Below, piece after piece: positions 8,423 to 21,918 of a DNA stretch of 64,000 nt. Position 1 is the first letter of the stretch, and the number at the start of each line of letters is the position of its first letter. Source of the DNA: Microcebus murinus (taxonomy: Eukaryota; Chordata; Mammalia; Primates; Cheirogaleidae); NCBI RefSeq assembly GCF_040939455.1, contig NC_134118.1, positions 79,344,729-79,408,728 on the forward strand, given 5' to 3'. The position numbers and the translations under genes are program-made. Under the pieces are notes generated by a model that saw only the letters and a list, made by a program, of their open reading frames with translations, ran no database searches and was not told the origin of the DNA.

Positions 8423-8877
8423 TTCCAGCGTATTGTGGGGGTACCAATGTTAGGGTCGGGTACGTTGCCCTCTCCCTGCCTCCCCCCTCGGGTCAGAGCC
8501 TCAAGTGCGCCCATCCCCCAGTCGGTGCGCACCCACCCCATTCCTAATGGAGGTGTATGCCCATCCCCTCCCCCCACCCGCCCGACACCCACCCGATGAA
8601 GGTGATTCCTCTGTGTCCACTTAGGTGTCCATCGGTTCGTACCCATTTGCTGGTGAGCGCGAGCACGTGGTGCTCGTGTGTCCATTCTTGGGCTACCTGG
8701 CTTACTGGAACGGGTTCCAGCTCTGGCCAGGAGAACCACGAGAGGTGCCCTCTCACCGCTGCTCCTCCTAGCTGAATAGCACTCCGTGGTGTCCACGCGC
8801 CACATTTCATTTACGCACTCGTGGGTCGATGGGCACTCGGGTCGCTTCCAGGTCTTTGCGATTGTGACTTGTGCCCT
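8423..8877 (-). mobile_element. degenerate LINE-1 fragment, unit 3 (G/T/C)
   Basis: G/T/C haplotype. Confidence 0.65.
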
Positions 8878-10947
8878 GACTCTAACCCTAACCCTTACCC
8901 AGCCCGTCTCCTCCTCGGCCCCTGCCTGACTGACTCCTTCCCGCCCGGCCTGTCACCTGTCACCGTCCTCTGCCCCTGCCTGACACGCTCCTCCCCGCCC
9001 GGGCCGTCACCGTCCTCGGCCCCTGCCTGACGGGGCTCCTCCGTCGCCTGGGCCTTCCAAGGGCTTGGTGTGGACGCTGGTTCCAGGACGCCCTCCCAGG
9101 AACCCGGTAGCAGGGCGGCCGCAGCGTCTCGCGCCACCCAACCGTCCGCCGGCCGGCGGCCGTCGCTAAGTGGCCTGCGGGGGACGTGCCCCCACTGTGG
9201 GGCGGGCGCCCAGCCTGGTGTCTTCTCCGAGGCCCCGTGGCTGCTTTCACCCCCCCCCCGCAAGGGGAGAGCCGCGGAGGTGGGGACCGCCTCCTCGTGG
9301 GGACGTACACCCAGCTCTCCACGTCGGATTCCGGGGCTCTCTGTCCTGCCAGAAGGCCCAGCTGGCCTGCGGGTCCTTAGAGTGGCAAAAACATCCGAAA
9401 ACTGAGATTGAGGGTCCGGTGGTTGTCTGCACTTTTGTGCTGGGCACCCCAGGGAGGCCCGGGGGCTGGCTGGACGACGCGGTCTGCTGGGCAGGGGGGG
9501 GGGTTTGGAGGAGCAACTGATGCCCTTTGCACTTTGGGTAGCAAGTGTCTGAGGTGTCTCTGAGCCCTGCGCCATGTCGGGGGTGGGGGGTGGGAGGTCG
9601 GTGGGGGTGGAGGAGCAGGAGGAGGAGGAGGAGGAGGTGGGAAGGGCCGTGGCCTGCAGTCGTCTTCCCGGGGTGGCTTCTTCCACAGGCTGCTTGGCCT
9701 GGGCTCCCTGCACCTGGGCCTTTGGAGGACTGGCCCTGTGCTTGCCAACGCTTCCCCTGCAGGGACCCAGAGCTGGGAGGTTGCATCTCTCAGCCCTGGG
9801 TCGGGCAGAGCCCCAGCGGGCCATGCCCACAACCTCTCTCAGCACGGGTCCCCCAGAAGGCTCCTTTGGGACCAGGATTCTCTTGCGGGTGACTCTTTAA
9901 GGTCTGGCCCCTGGATGGAGGGGCACCAGGAGTAGAGGAGCAGGAAGGGGAAGGGGGTGGCCATGCGAGGGGACACTTTCAGGCCAAGTCCCAGCTTCAG
10001 CCTGATCCTCCTGGGAACCCCGGGGTGTACGTCACACCTCCTGGTTGTCCCGCTCTGAGACAAGGAGCCGGGCTTCGCATTCCCCCAGCAGCCAGTCGTG
10101 GGCTGAGGACACCTGGGGCGTTGGGAACTCCCTGGCTTCTCCTTGGCTTAACATCTGGAGCTGCTTGTGAATCGTGCCGCCACACACACACCCGAGTGCA
10201 GGTGTCTTCTGCACAGACTGCGGGCCTCGCTCTTCTGAATGCCGCTAGCTCGCCACCCACCCACGGGTGAACCTGGTCAGGGTACTTTCTCTCGGGGGCA
10301 GACTCTGATCCTGGCGGGCTACCGGTGTTTCTGTTTGCTCGTTTCTTTCTTCCATTTCGGGAAAGGCTTCCTTACTGGGTGTGGAAATCTCCTATGCCTT
10401 TCCTCGCCTATTCTGTCAGCTTTAAAATTCTCTTTCAGTTGCCACCCTCACAGATGGATTAGGAAACTCTTTCCGGTGCACTCATTAGTGAAATGACCTC
10501 AATGAAGCTGGAATCCAATATCTAATGGCCGATTTTTAGCGAGTCCACACGCCAGGGTGGTCGGGGTCCAATGCAGCCCCGGCCAGGCCCAGGCCCCGGC
10601 CCCTTGGACTGGGCCACAGGAGGACGCAGAGGAGGGTCCCGGCCCCCCCGGTCGCGTTGCCGGCAGTTCTCCAAGGGCTTGGGCGTTTTCCAGAGGTAGG
10701 AGATGGAGGGGACTGATTTCTTCAGCGCCCCACAAACCACGCCACCCCACCCATGGGACACATCCCTAGAGAGAGAGAGAGACGCCCCATACACTCGCTC
10801 CCCTCCCCCATGCGCTGTGCCCCAGCCCGGGGCCCGGGGGAATAGGCGGCAGCCCACCCACAGGGTGGGGGGCCCAGCTGAAAGGGGTTGTCGGGGAGGG
10901 CGGCCCCTGCCTGGGGTCAAAGGGCGGGCGATCCGCGCGTGCGCAAT

Positions 10948-10983
<36 letters not shown>
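10948..10983. repeat. (CGG)12 upstream of copy 4
   Basis: Twelve triplets; allele shared only with copy 6. Confidence 0.95.
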
Positions 10984-11100
10984 GGGCGGCCACGAGCTGG
11001 GGGTGGGGGGCGGGTAGGTGAAGGAGGCCAGGCGAGGAGAGGAAGGGGGCTGGAAGGTCTCCACCTTGGCGAGTCCAGCCGTGGAGGCGCATCTTGTGTG

Positions 11101-11107
<7 letters not shown>

Positions 11108-11133
<26 letters not shown>
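11108..11133. repeat. (GT)13 upstream of copy 4
   Basis: Thirteen GT. Confidence 0.95.
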
Positions 11134-11347
11134 ATAGAGAGACAGCCCCCCACCCCGGCCCACCGCTCCCTGCCCGCCCCGCCCCGCCTGTCACCCCCGT
11201 CCCTCGGAGCCCGCCGGACCCGGCCGGTGAACTCAACAGGCCCGGCCCGGCGCGGGTCAGCGCCGGTGCGCGGCCTGGGGCGGGAGGAGGCGGCGGGGAA
11301 GCGCAGAGAGGCTCGGCTTCTTGAGCGGGGCAGGGGCGCCCTCCGCC

Positions 11348-11468
11348 GTCTAGGGCCACACCACCCTGAACGCGCCCGACCTCGTCTGGTCTCGGAAGCT
11401 AAGCAGGGTCGGGCCTGGTTAGTACTTGGATGGGAGACCGCCTGGGAATACCGGGTGCCGTAGGCTTC
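11348..11468 (+). rRNA. RNA5S: 5S ribosomal RNA, copy 4
   Basis: Array-consensus 5S, 3,647 bp after copy 3. Its upstream block has (CGG)12 and a G>C change at 11271 (position -77), shared only with copy 6. Confidence 0.95.
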
Positions 11469-11471
11469 TTC

Positions 11472-11486
11472 TTTTTTTTTTTTTTT
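11472..11486 (+). terminator. Pol III terminator T15, copy 4
   Basis: T15 preceded by TTCTTC. Confidence 0.9.
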
Positions 11487-12069
11487 GTTTTGCCTCTTGT
11501 TCTGTCCCCTCTCTGGGAGCGAGGCGGCGGCCCGGGGTGGGGGTCACCCCCACCCTCAGCGCCCGCCGCGGTGCCTGGCGCCCCAGCCCGCACCGTGGGG
11601 CCTCCTCTTGTCCCAAGCCGCGACACCGCCGTCACGCGGCAGCATGCGTGGCTTCTGGACTGTCAGGTCTCAGACCAAAGGTCTGCTCTGTGGGAACCGA
11701 CACGCTGGAGGAAACCTTGAGAGTCTGAGAGGGGAGGGAGTTCCAGAAGAAGGCCAGGATGTCATTTGGAGGGAGTATGTGACCAGAACTCGTCCCGTTG
11801 CTTTTGGGGTTCTATGGGCTACACGTAGGAATCTTTGGTGGTGGCACCTGATGTTGGGGGATCCGGAGTCGCACCCAGACCTGCTCCACAGGCCTCCTTT
11901 TACTTTTCTCTTCGGATTCATTATTTTTAAAAAGTGTCTCTTATCTCTATGATTGCATTTTCTTTTCTCTCTCTTTTCAAGCAGATGATGGGAGTCCAAG
12001 TATTAAGGTGACATGTGTTGCCCGTGCCCCCCTCCCCCCTGTGTTCTTATTCATTTACCTCTGATGTCG

Positions 12070-12524
12070 TTCCAGCGTATTGTGGGGGTACCAATGTTAG
12101 GGTCGGGTACGTTGCCCTCTCCCTGCCTCCCCCCTCGGGTCAGAGCCTCAAGTGCGCCCATCCCCCAGTCGGTGCGCACCCACCCCATTCCTAATGGAGG
12201 TGTATGCCCATCCCCTCCCCCCACCCGCCCGACACCCACCCGATGAAGGTGATTCCTCTGTGTCCACTTAGGTGTCCATCGGTTCGTACCCATTTGCTGG
12301 TGAGCGCGAGCACGTGGTGCTCGTGTGTCCATTCTTGGGCTACCTGGCTTACTGGAACGGGTTCCAGCTCTGGCCAGGAGAACCACGAGAGGTGCCCTCT
12401 CACCGCTGCTCCTCCTAGCTGAATAGCACTCCGTGGTGTCCACGCGCCACATTTCATTTACGCACTCGTGGGTCGATGGGCACTCGGGTCGCTTCCAGGT
12501 CTTTGCGATTGTGACTTGTGCCCT
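12070..12524 (-). mobile_element. degenerate LINE-1 fragment, unit 4 (G/T/C)
   Basis: G/T/C haplotype. Confidence 0.65.
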
Positions 12525-14594
12525 GACTCTAACCCTAACCCTTACCCAGCCCGTCTCCTCCTCGGCCCCTGCCTGACTGACTCCTTCCCGCCCGGCCTGT
12601 CACCTGTCACCGTCCTCTGCCCCTGCCTGACACGCTCCTCCCCGCCCGGGCCGTCACCGTCCTCGGCCCCTGCCTGACGGGGCTCCTCCGTCGCCTGGGC
12701 CTTCCAAGGGCTTGGTGTGGACGCTGGTTCCAGGACGCCCTCCCAGGAACCCGGTAGCAGGGCGGCCGCAGCGTCTCGCGCCACCCAACCGTCCGCCGGC
12801 CGGCGGCCGTCGCTAAGTGGCCTGCGGGGGACGTGCCCCCACTGTGGGGCGGGCGCCCAGCCTGGTGTCTTCTCCGAGGCCCCGTGGCTGCTTTCACCCC
12901 CCCCCCGCAAGGGGAGAGCCGCGGAGGTGGGGACCGCCTCCTCGTGGGGACGTACACCCAGCTCTCCACGTCGGATTCCGGGGCTCTCTGTCCTGCCAGA
13001 AGGCCCAGCTGGCCTGCGGGTCCTTAGAGTGGCAAAAACATCCGAAAACTGAGATTGAGGGTCCGGTGGTTGTCTGCACTTTTGTGCTGGGCACCCCAGG
13101 GAGGCCCGGGGGCTGGCTGGACGACGCGGTCTGCTGGGCAGGGGGGGGGGTTTGGAGGAGCAACTGATGCCCTTTGCACTTTGGGTAGCAAGTGTCTGAG
13201 GTGTCTCTGAGCCCTGCGCCATGTCGGGGGTGGGGGGTGGGAGGTCGGTGGGGGTGGAGGAGCAGGAGGAGGAGGAGGAGGAGGTGGGAAGGGCCGTGGC
13301 CTGCAGTCGTCTTCCCGGGGTGGCTTCTTCCACAGGCTGCTTGGCCTGGGCTCCCTGCACCTGGGCCTTTGGAGGACTGGCCCTGTGCTTGCCAACGCTT
13401 CCCCTGCAGGGACCCAGAGCTGGGAGGTTGCATCTCTCAGCCCTGGGTCGGGCAGAGCCCCAGCGGGCCATGCCCACAACCTCTCTCAGCACGGGTCCCC
13501 CAGAAGGCTCCTTTGGGACCAGGATTCTCTTGCGGGTGACTCTTTAAGGTCTGGCCCCTGGATGGAGGGGCACCAGGAGTAGAGGAGCAGGAAGGGGAAG
13601 GGGGTGGCCATGCGAGGGGACACTTTCAGGCCAAGTCCCAGCTTCAGCCTGATCCTCCTGGGAACCCCGGGGTGTACGTCACACCTCCTGGTTGTCCCGC
13701 TCTGAGACAAGGAGCCGGGCTTCGCATTCCCCCAGCAGCCAGTCGTGGGCTGAGGACACCTGGGGCGTTGGGAACTCCCTGGCTTCTCCTTGGCTTAACA
13801 TCTGGAGCTGCTTGTGAATCGTGCCGCCACACACACACCCGAGTGCAGGTGTCTTCTGCACAGACTGCGGGCCTCGCTCTTCTGAATGCCGCTAGCTCGC
13901 CACCCACCCACGGGTGAACCTGGTCAGGGTACTTTCTCTCGGGGGCAGACTCTGATCCTGGCGGGCTACCGGTGTTTCTGTTTGCTCGTTTCTTTCTTCC
14001 ATTTCGGGAAAGGCTTCCTTACTGGGTGTGGAAATCTCCTATGCCTTTCCTCGCCTATTCTGTCAGCTTTAAAATTCTCTTTCAGTTGCCACCCTCACAG
14101 ATGGATTAGGAAACTCTTTCCGGTGCACTCATTAGTGAAATGACCTCAATGAAGCTGGAATCCAATATCTAATGGCCGATTTTTAGCGAGTCCACACGCC
14201 AGGGTGGTCGGGGTCCAATGCAGCCCCGGCCAGGCCCAGGCCCCGGCCCCTTGGACTGGGCCACAGGAGGACGCAGAGGAGGGTCCCGGCCCCCCCGGTC
14301 GCGTTGCCGGCAGTTCTCCAAGGGCTTGGGCGTTTTCCAGAGGTAGGAGATGGAGGGGACTGATTTCTTCAGCGCCCCACAAACCACGCCACCCCACCCA
14401 TGGGACACATCCCTAGAGAGAGAGAGAGACGCCCCATACACTCGCTCCCCTCCCCCATGCGCTGTGCCCCAGCCCGGGGCCCGGGGGAATAGGCGGCAGC
14501 CCACCCACAGGGTGGGGGGCCCAGCTGAAAGGGGTTGTCGGGGAGGGCGGCCCCTGCCTGGGGTCAAAGGGCGGGCGATCCGCGCGTGCGCAAT

Positions 14595-14627
<33 letters not shown>
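14595..14627. repeat. (CGG)11 upstream of copy 5
   Basis: Eleven triplets then GGG CGG. Confidence 0.95.
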
Positions 14628-14744
14628 GGGCGGCCACGAGCTGGGGGTGGGGGGCGGGTAGGTGAAGGAGGCCAGGCGAGGAGAGGAAGGGGGCTGGAAG
14701 GTCTCCACCTTGGCGAGTCCAGCCGTGGAGGCGCATCTTGTGTG

Positions 14745-14751
<7 letters not shown>

Positions 14752-14777
<26 letters not shown>
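14752..14777. repeat. (GT)13 upstream of copy 5
   Basis: Thirteen GT. Confidence 0.95.
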
Positions 14778-14991
14778 ATAGAGAGACAGCCCCCCACCCC
14801 GGCCCACCGCTCCCTGCCCGCCCCGCCCCGCCTGTCACCCCCGTCCCTCGGAGCCCGCCGGACCCGGCCGGTGAACTCAACAGGCCCGGCCCGGCGCGGG
14901 TCAGCGCCGGTGCGGGGCCTGGGGCGGGAGGAGGCGGCGGGGAAGCGCAGAGAGGCTCGGCTTCTTGAGCGGGGCAGGGGCGCCCTCCGCC

Positions 14992-15112
14992 GTCTAGGGC
15001 CACACCACCCTGAACGCGCCCGACCTCGTCTGGTCTCGGAAGCTAAGCAGGGTCGGGCCTGGTTAGTACTTGGATGGGAGACCGCCTGGGAATACCGGGT
15101 GCCGTAGGCTTC
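14992..15112 (+). rRNA. RNA5S: 5S ribosomal RNA, copy 5
   Basis: Array-consensus 5S, 3,644 bp after copy 4. It starts the second two-unit block, exactly 7,291 bp from copy 3. Confidence 0.95.
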
Positions 15113-15115
15113 TTC

Positions 15116-15130
15116 TTTTTTTTTTTTTTT
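15116..15130 (+). terminator. Pol III terminator T15, copy 5
   Basis: T15 preceded by TTCTTC. Confidence 0.9.
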
Positions 15131-15713
15131 GTTTTGCCTCTTGTTCTGTCCCCTCTCTGGGAGCGAGGCGGCGGCCCGGGGTGGGGGTCACCCCCACCCT
15201 CAGCGCCCGCCGCGGTGCCTGGCGCCCCAGCCCGCACCGTGGGGCCTCCTCTTGTCCCAAGCCGCGACACCGCCGTCACGCGGCAGCATGCGTGGCTTCT
15301 GGACTGTCAGGTCTCAGACCAAAGGTCTGCTCTGTGGGAACCGACACGCTGGAGGAAACCTTGAGAGTCTGAGAGGGGAGGGAGTTCCAGAAGAAGGCCA
15401 GGATGTCATTTGGAGGGAGTATGTGACCAGAACTCGTCCCGTTGCTTTTGGGGTTCTATGGGCTACACGTAGGAATCTTTGGTGGTGGCACCTGATGTTG
15501 GGGGATCCGGAGTCGCACCCAGACCTGCTCCACAGGCCTCCTTTTACTTTTCTCTTCGGATTCATTATTTTTAAAAAGTGTCTCTTATCTCTATGATTGC
15601 ATTTTCTTTTCTCTCTCTTTTCAAGCAGATGATGGGAGTCCAAGTATTAAGGTGACATGTGTTGCCCGTGCCCCCCTCCCCCCTGTGTTCTTATTCATTT
15701 ACCTCTGATGTCG

Positions 15714-16168
15714 TTCCAGCGTATTGTGGGGGTACCAATGTTAGGGTCGGGTACGTTGCCCTCTCCCTGCCTCCCCCCTCGGGTCAGAGCCTCAAGTGCG
15801 CCCATCCCCCAGTCGGTGCGCACCCACCCCATTCCTAATGGAGGTGTATGCCCATCCCCTCCCCCCACCCGCCCGACACCCACCCGATGAAGGTGATTCC
15901 TCTGTGTCCACTTAGGTGTCCATCGGTTCGTACCCATTTGCTGGTGAGCGCGAGCACGTGGTGCTCGTGTGTCCATTCTTGGGCTACCTGGCTTACTGGA
16001 ACGGGTTCCAGCTCTGGCCAGGAGAACCACGAGAGGTGCCCTCTCACCGCTGCTCCTCCTAGCTGAATAGCACTCCGTGGTGTCCACGCGCCACATTTCA
16101 TTTACGCACTCGTGGGTCGATGGGCACTCGGGTCGCTTCCAGGTCTTTGCGATTGTGACTTGTGCCCT
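15714..16168 (-). mobile_element. degenerate LINE-1 fragment, unit 5 (G/T/C)
   Basis: G/T/C haplotype. Confidence 0.65.
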
Positions 16169-18238
16169 GACTCTAACCCTAACCCTTACCCAGCCCGTCT
16201 CCTCCTCGGCCCCTGCCTGACTGACTCCTTCCCGCCCGGCCTGTCACCTGTCACCGTCCTCTGCCCCTGCCTGACACGCTCCTCCCCGCCCGGGCCGTCA
16301 CCGTCCTCGGCCCCTGCCTGACGGGGCTCCTCCGTCGCCTGGGCCTTCCAAGGGCTTGGTGTGGACGCTGGTTCCAGGACGCCCTCCCAGGAACCCGGTA
16401 GCAGGGCGGCCGCAGCGTCTCGCGCCACCCAACCGTCCGCCGGCCGGCGGCCGTCGCTAAGTGGCCTGCGGGGGACGTGCCCCCACTGTGGGGCGGGCGC
16501 CCAGCCTGGTGTCTTCTCCGAGGCCCCGTGGCTGCTTTCACCCCCCCCCCGCAAGGGGAGAGCCGCGGAGGTGGGGACCGCCTCCTCGTGGGGACGTACA
16601 CCCAGCTCTCCACGTCGGATTCCGGGGCTCTCTGTCCTGCCAGAAGGCCCAGCTGGCCTGCGGGTCCTTAGAGTGGCAAAAACATCCGAAAACTGAGATT
16701 GAGGGTCCGGTGGTTGTCTGCACTTTTGTGCTGGGCACCCCAGGGAGGCCCGGGGGCTGGCTGGACGACGCGGTCTGCTGGGCAGGGGGGGGGGTTTGGA
16801 GGAGCAACTGATGCCCTTTGCACTTTGGGTAGCAAGTGTCTGAGGTGTCTCTGAGCCCTGCGCCATGTCGGGGGTGGGGGGTGGGAGGTCGGTGGGGGTG
16901 GAGGAGCAGGAGGAGGAGGAGGAGGAGGTGGGAAGGGCCGTGGCCTGCAGTCGTCTTCCCGGGGTGGCTTCTTCCACAGGCTGCTTGGCCTGGGCTCCCT
17001 GCACCTGGGCCTTTGGAGGACTGGCCCTGTGCTTGCCAACGCTTCCCCTGCAGGGACCCAGAGCTGGGAGGTTGCATCTCTCAGCCCTGGGTCGGGCAGA
17101 GCCCCAGCGGGCCATGCCCACAACCTCTCTCAGCACGGGTCCCCCAGAAGGCTCCTTTGGGACCAGGATTCTCTTGCGGGTGACTCTTTAAGGTCTGGCC
17201 CCTGGATGGAGGGGCACCAGGAGTAGAGGAGCAGGAAGGGGAAGGGGGTGGCCATGCGAGGGGACACTTTCAGGCCAAGTCCCAGCTTCAGCCTGATCCT
17301 CCTGGGAACCCCGGGGTGTACGTCACACCTCCTGGTTGTCCCGCTCTGAGACAAGGAGCCGGGCTTCGCATTCCCCCAGCAGCCAGTCGTGGGCTGAGGA
17401 CACCTGGGGCGTTGGGAACTCCCTGGCTTCTCCTTGGCTTAACATCTGGAGCTGCTTGTGAATCGTGCCGCCACACACACACCCGAGTGCAGGTGTCTTC
17501 TGCACAGACTGCGGGCCTCGCTCTTCTGAATGCCGCTAGCTCGCCACCCACCCACGGGTGAACCTGGTCAGGGTACTTTCTCTCGGGGGCAGACTCTGAT
17601 CCTGGCGGGCTACCGGTGTTTCTGTTTGCTCGTTTCTTTCTTCCATTTCGGGAAAGGCTTCCTTACTGGGTGTGGAAATCTCCTATGCCTTTCCTCGCCT
17701 ATTCTGTCAGCTTTAAAATTCTCTTTCAGTTGCCACCCTCACAGATGGATTAGGAAACTCTTTCCGGTGCACTCATTAGTGAAATGACCTCAATGAAGCT
17801 GGAATCCAATATCTAATGGCCGATTTTTAGCGAGTCCACACGCCAGGGTGGTCGGGGTCCAATGCAGCCCCGGCCAGGCCCAGGCCCCGGCCCCTTGGAC
17901 TGGGCCACAGGAGGACGCAGAGGAGGGTCCCGGCCCCCCCGGTCGCGTTGCCGGCAGTTCTCCAAGGGCTTGGGCGTTTTCCAGAGGTAGGAGATGGAGG
18001 GGACTGATTTCTTCAGCGCCCCACAAACCACGCCACCCCACCCATGGGACACATCCCTAGAGAGAGAGAGAGACGCCCCATACACTCGCTCCCCTCCCCC
18101 ATGCGCTGTGCCCCAGCCCGGGGCCCGGGGGAATAGGCGGCAGCCCACCCACAGGGTGGGGGGCCCAGCTGAAAGGGGTTGTCGGGGAGGGCGGCCCCTG
18201 CCTGGGGTCAAAGGGCGGGCGATCCGCGCGTGCGCAAT

Positions 18239-18274
<36 letters not shown>
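18239..18274. repeat. (CGG)12 upstream of copy 6
   Basis: Twelve triplets; allele shared only with copy 4. Confidence 0.95.
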
Positions 18275-18391
18275 GGGCGGCCACGAGCTGGGGGTGGGGG
18301 GCGGGTAGGTGAAGGAGGCCAGGCGAGGAGAGGAAGGGGGCTGGAAGGTCTCCACCTTGGCGAGTCCAGCCGTGGAGGCGCATCTTGTGTG

Positions 18392-18398
<7 letters not shown>

Positions 18399-18424
<26 letters not shown>
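18399..18424. repeat. (GT)13 upstream of copy 6
   Basis: Thirteen GT. Confidence 0.95.
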
Positions 18425-18638
18425 ATAGAGAGACAGCCCCCCACCCCGGCCCACCGCTCCCTGCCCGCCCCGCCCCGCCTGTCACCCCCGTCCCTCGGAG
18501 CCCGCCGGACCCGGCCGGTGAACTCAACAGGCCCGGCCCGGCGCGGGTCAGCGCCGGTGCGCGGCCTGGGGCGGGAGGAGGCGGCGGGGAAGCGCAGAGA
18601 GGCTCGGCTTCTTGAGCGGGGCAGGGGCGCCCTCCGCC

Positions 18639-18759
18639 GTCTAGGGCCACACCACCCTGAACGCGCCCGACCTCGTCTGGTCTCGGAAGCTAAGCAGGGT
18701 CGGGCCTGGTTAGTACTTGGATGGGAGACCGCCTGGGAATACCGGGTGCCGTAGGCTTC
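18639..18759 (+). rRNA. RNA5S: 5S ribosomal RNA, copy 6
   Basis: Array-consensus 5S, exactly 7,291 bp after copy 4. It shares copy 4's (CGG)12 and -77 C (18562). Confidence 0.95.
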
Positions 18760-18762
18760 TTC

Positions 18763-18777
18763 TTTTTTTTTTTTTTT
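18763..18777 (+). terminator. Pol III terminator T15, copy 6
   Basis: T15 preceded by TTCTTC. Confidence 0.9.
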
Positions 18778-19360
18778 GTTTTGCCTCTTGTTCTGTCCCC
18801 TCTCTGGGAGCGAGGCGGCGGCCCGGGGTGGGGGTCACCCCCACCCTCAGCGCCCGCCGCGGTGCCTGGCGCCCCAGCCCGCACCGTGGGGCCTCCTCTT
18901 GTCCCAAGCCGCGACACCGCCGTCACGCGGCAGCATGCGTGGCTTCTGGACTGTCAGGTCTCAGACCAAAGGTCTGCTCTGTGGGAACCGACACGCTGGA
19001 GGAAACCTTGAGAGTCTGAGAGGGGAGGGAGTTCCAGAAGAAGGCCAGGATGTCATTTGGAGGGAGTATGTGACCAGAACTCGTCCCGTTGCTTTTGGGG
19101 TTCTATGGGCTACACGTAGGAATCTTTGGTGGTGGCACCTGATGTTGGGGGATCCGGAGTCGCACCCAGACCTGCTCCACAGGCCTCCTTTTACTTTTCT
19201 CTTCGGATTCATTATTTTTAAAAAGTGTCTCTTATCTCTATGATTGCATTTTCTTTTCTCTCTCTTTTCAAGCAGATGATGGGAGTCCAAGTATTAAGGT
19301 GACATGTGTTGCCCGTGCCCCCCTCCCCCCTGTGTTCTTATTCATTTACCTCTGATGTCG

Positions 19361-19815
19361 TTCCAGCGTATTGTGGGGGTACCAATGTTAGGGTCGGGTA
19401 CGTTGCCCTCTCCCTGCCTCCCCCCTCGGGTCAGAGCCTCAAGTGCGCCCATCCCCCAGTCGGTGCGCACCCACCCCATTCCTAATGGAGGTGTATGCCC
19501 ATCCCCTCCCCCCACCCGCCCGACACCCACCCGATGAAGGTGATTCCTCTGTGTCCACTTAGGTGTCCATCGGTTCGTACCCATTTGCTGGTGAGCGCGA
19601 GCACGTGGTGCTCGTGTGTCCATTCTTGGGCTACCTGGCTTACTGGAACGGGTTCCAGCTCTGGCCAGGAGAACCACGAGAGGTGCCCTCTCACCGCTGC
19701 TCCTCCTAGCTGAATAGCACTCCGTGGTGTCCACGCGCCACATTTCATTTACGCACTCGTGGGTCGATGGGCACTCGGGTCGCTTCCAGGTCTTTGCGAT
19801 TGTGACTTGTGCCCT
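19361..19815 (-). mobile_element. degenerate LINE-1 fragment, unit 6 (G/T/C)
   Basis: G/T/C haplotype. Confidence 0.65.
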
Positions 19816-21885
19816 GACTCTAACCCTAACCCTTACCCAGCCCGTCTCCTCCTCGGCCCCTGCCTGACTGACTCCTTCCCGCCCGGCCTGTCACCTGTCA
19901 CCGTCCTCTGCCCCTGCCTGACACGCTCCTCCCCGCCCGGGCCGTCACCGTCCTCGGCCCCTGCCTGACGGGGCTCCTCCGTCGCCTGGGCCTTCCAAGG
20001 GCTTGGTGTGGACGCTGGTTCCAGGACGCCCTCCCAGGAACCCGGTAGCAGGGCGGCCGCAGCGTCTCGCGCCACCCAACCGTCCGCCGGCCGGCGGCCG
20101 TCGCTAAGTGGCCTGCGGGGGACGTGCCCCCACTGTGGGGCGGGCGCCCAGCCTGGTGTCTTCTCCGAGGCCCCGTGGCTGCTTTCACCCCCCCCCCGCA
20201 AGGGGAGAGCCGCGGAGGTGGGGACCGCCTCCTCGTGGGGACGTACACCCAGCTCTCCACGTCGGATTCCGGGGCTCTCTGTCCTGCCAGAAGGCCCAGC
20301 TGGCCTGCGGGTCCTTAGAGTGGCAAAAACATCCGAAAACTGAGATTGAGGGTCCGGTGGTTGTCTGCACTTTTGTGCTGGGCACCCCAGGGAGGCCCGG
20401 GGGCTGGCTGGACGACGCGGTCTGCTGGGCAGGGGGGGGGGTTTGGAGGAGCAACTGATGCCCTTTGCACTTTGGGTAGCAAGTGTCTGAGGTGTCTCTG
20501 AGCCCTGCGCCATGTCGGGGGTGGGGGGTGGGAGGTCGGTGGGGGTGGAGGAGCAGGAGGAGGAGGAGGAGGAGGTGGGAAGGGCCGTGGCCTGCAGTCG
20601 TCTTCCCGGGGTGGCTTCTTCCACAGGCTGCTTGGCCTGGGCTCCCTGCACCTGGGCCTTTGGAGGACTGGCCCTGTGCTTGCCAACGCTTCCCCTGCAG
20701 GGACCCAGAGCTGGGAGGTTGCATCTCTCAGCCCTGGGTCGGGCAGAGCCCCAGCGGGCCATGCCCACAACCTCTCTCAGCACGGGTCCCCCAGAAGGCT
20801 CCTTTGGGACCAGGATTCTCTTGCGGGTGACTCTTTAAGGTCTGGCCCCTGGATGGAGGGGCACCAGGAGTAGAGGAGCAGGAAGGGGAAGGGGGTGGCC
20901 ATGCGAGGGGACACTTTCAGGCCAAGTCCCAGCTTCAGCCTGATCCTCCTGGGAACCCCGGGGTGTACGTCACACCTCCTGGTTGTCCCGCTCTGAGACA
21001 AGGAGCCGGGCTTCGCATTCCCCCAGCAGCCAGTCGTGGGCTGAGGACACCTGGGGCGTTGGGAACTCCCTGGCTTCTCCTTGGCTTAACATCTGGAGCT
21101 GCTTGTGAATCGTGCCGCCACACACACACCCGAGTGCAGGTGTCTTCTGCACAGACTGCGGGCCTCGCTCTTCTGAATGCCGCTAGCTCGCCACCCACCC
21201 ACGGGTGAACCTGGTCAGGGTACTTTCTCTCGGGGGCAGACTCTGATCCTGGCGGGCTACCGGTGTTTCTGTTTGCTCGTTTCTTTCTTCCATTTCGGGA
21301 AAGGCTTCCTTACTGGGTGTGGAAATCTCCTATGCCTTTCCTCGCCTATTCTGTCAGCTTTAAAATTCTCTTTCAGTTGCCACCCTCACAGATGGATTAG
21401 GAAACTCTTTCCGGTGCACTCATTAGTGAAATGACCTCAATGAAGCTGGAATCCAATATCTAATGGCCGATTTTTAGCGAGTCCACACGCCAGGGTGGTC
21501 GGGGTCCAATGCAGCCCCGGCCAGGCCCAGGCCCCGGCCCCTTGGACTGGGCCACAGGAGGACGCAGAGGAGGGTCCCGGCCCCCCCGGTCGCGTTGCCG
21601 GCAGTTCTCCAAGGGCTTGGGCGTTTTCCAGAGGTAGGAGATGGAGGGGACTGATTTCTTCAGCGCCCCACAAACCACGCCACCCCACCCATGGGACACA
21701 TCCCTAGAGAGAGAGAGAGACGCCCCATACACTCGCTCCCCTCCCCCATGCGCTGTGCCCCAGCCCGGGGCCCGGGGGAATAGGCGGCAGCCCACCCACA
21801 GGGTGGGGGGCCCAGCTGAAAGGGGTTGTCGGGGAGGGCGGCCCCTGCCTGGGGTCAAAGGGCGGGCGATCCGCGCGTGCGCAAT

Positions 21886-21918
<33 letters not shown>
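21886..21918. repeat. (CGG)11 upstream of copy 7
   Basis: Eleven triplets then GGG CGG. Confidence 0.95.

Larger units (their letters stand above)
7822..11347. other. 5S intergenic spacer 3 (3,526 bp)
   Basis: L1 haplotype G/T/C, ggacGcag, C10, (CGG)12, plus a private-pair G>C at 11271. Indistinguishable on these markers from spacer 5. Confidence 0.85.
11469..14991. other. 5S intergenic spacer 4 (3,523 bp)
   Basis: L1 haplotype G/T/C, ggacGcag, C10, (CGG)11. Same markers and length as spacers 2 and 6. Confidence 0.85.
15113..18638. other. 5S intergenic spacer 5 (3,526 bp)
   Basis: Matches spacer 3: G/T/C, ggacGcag, C10, (CGG)12 and the -77 G>C change (18562). Confidence 0.85.
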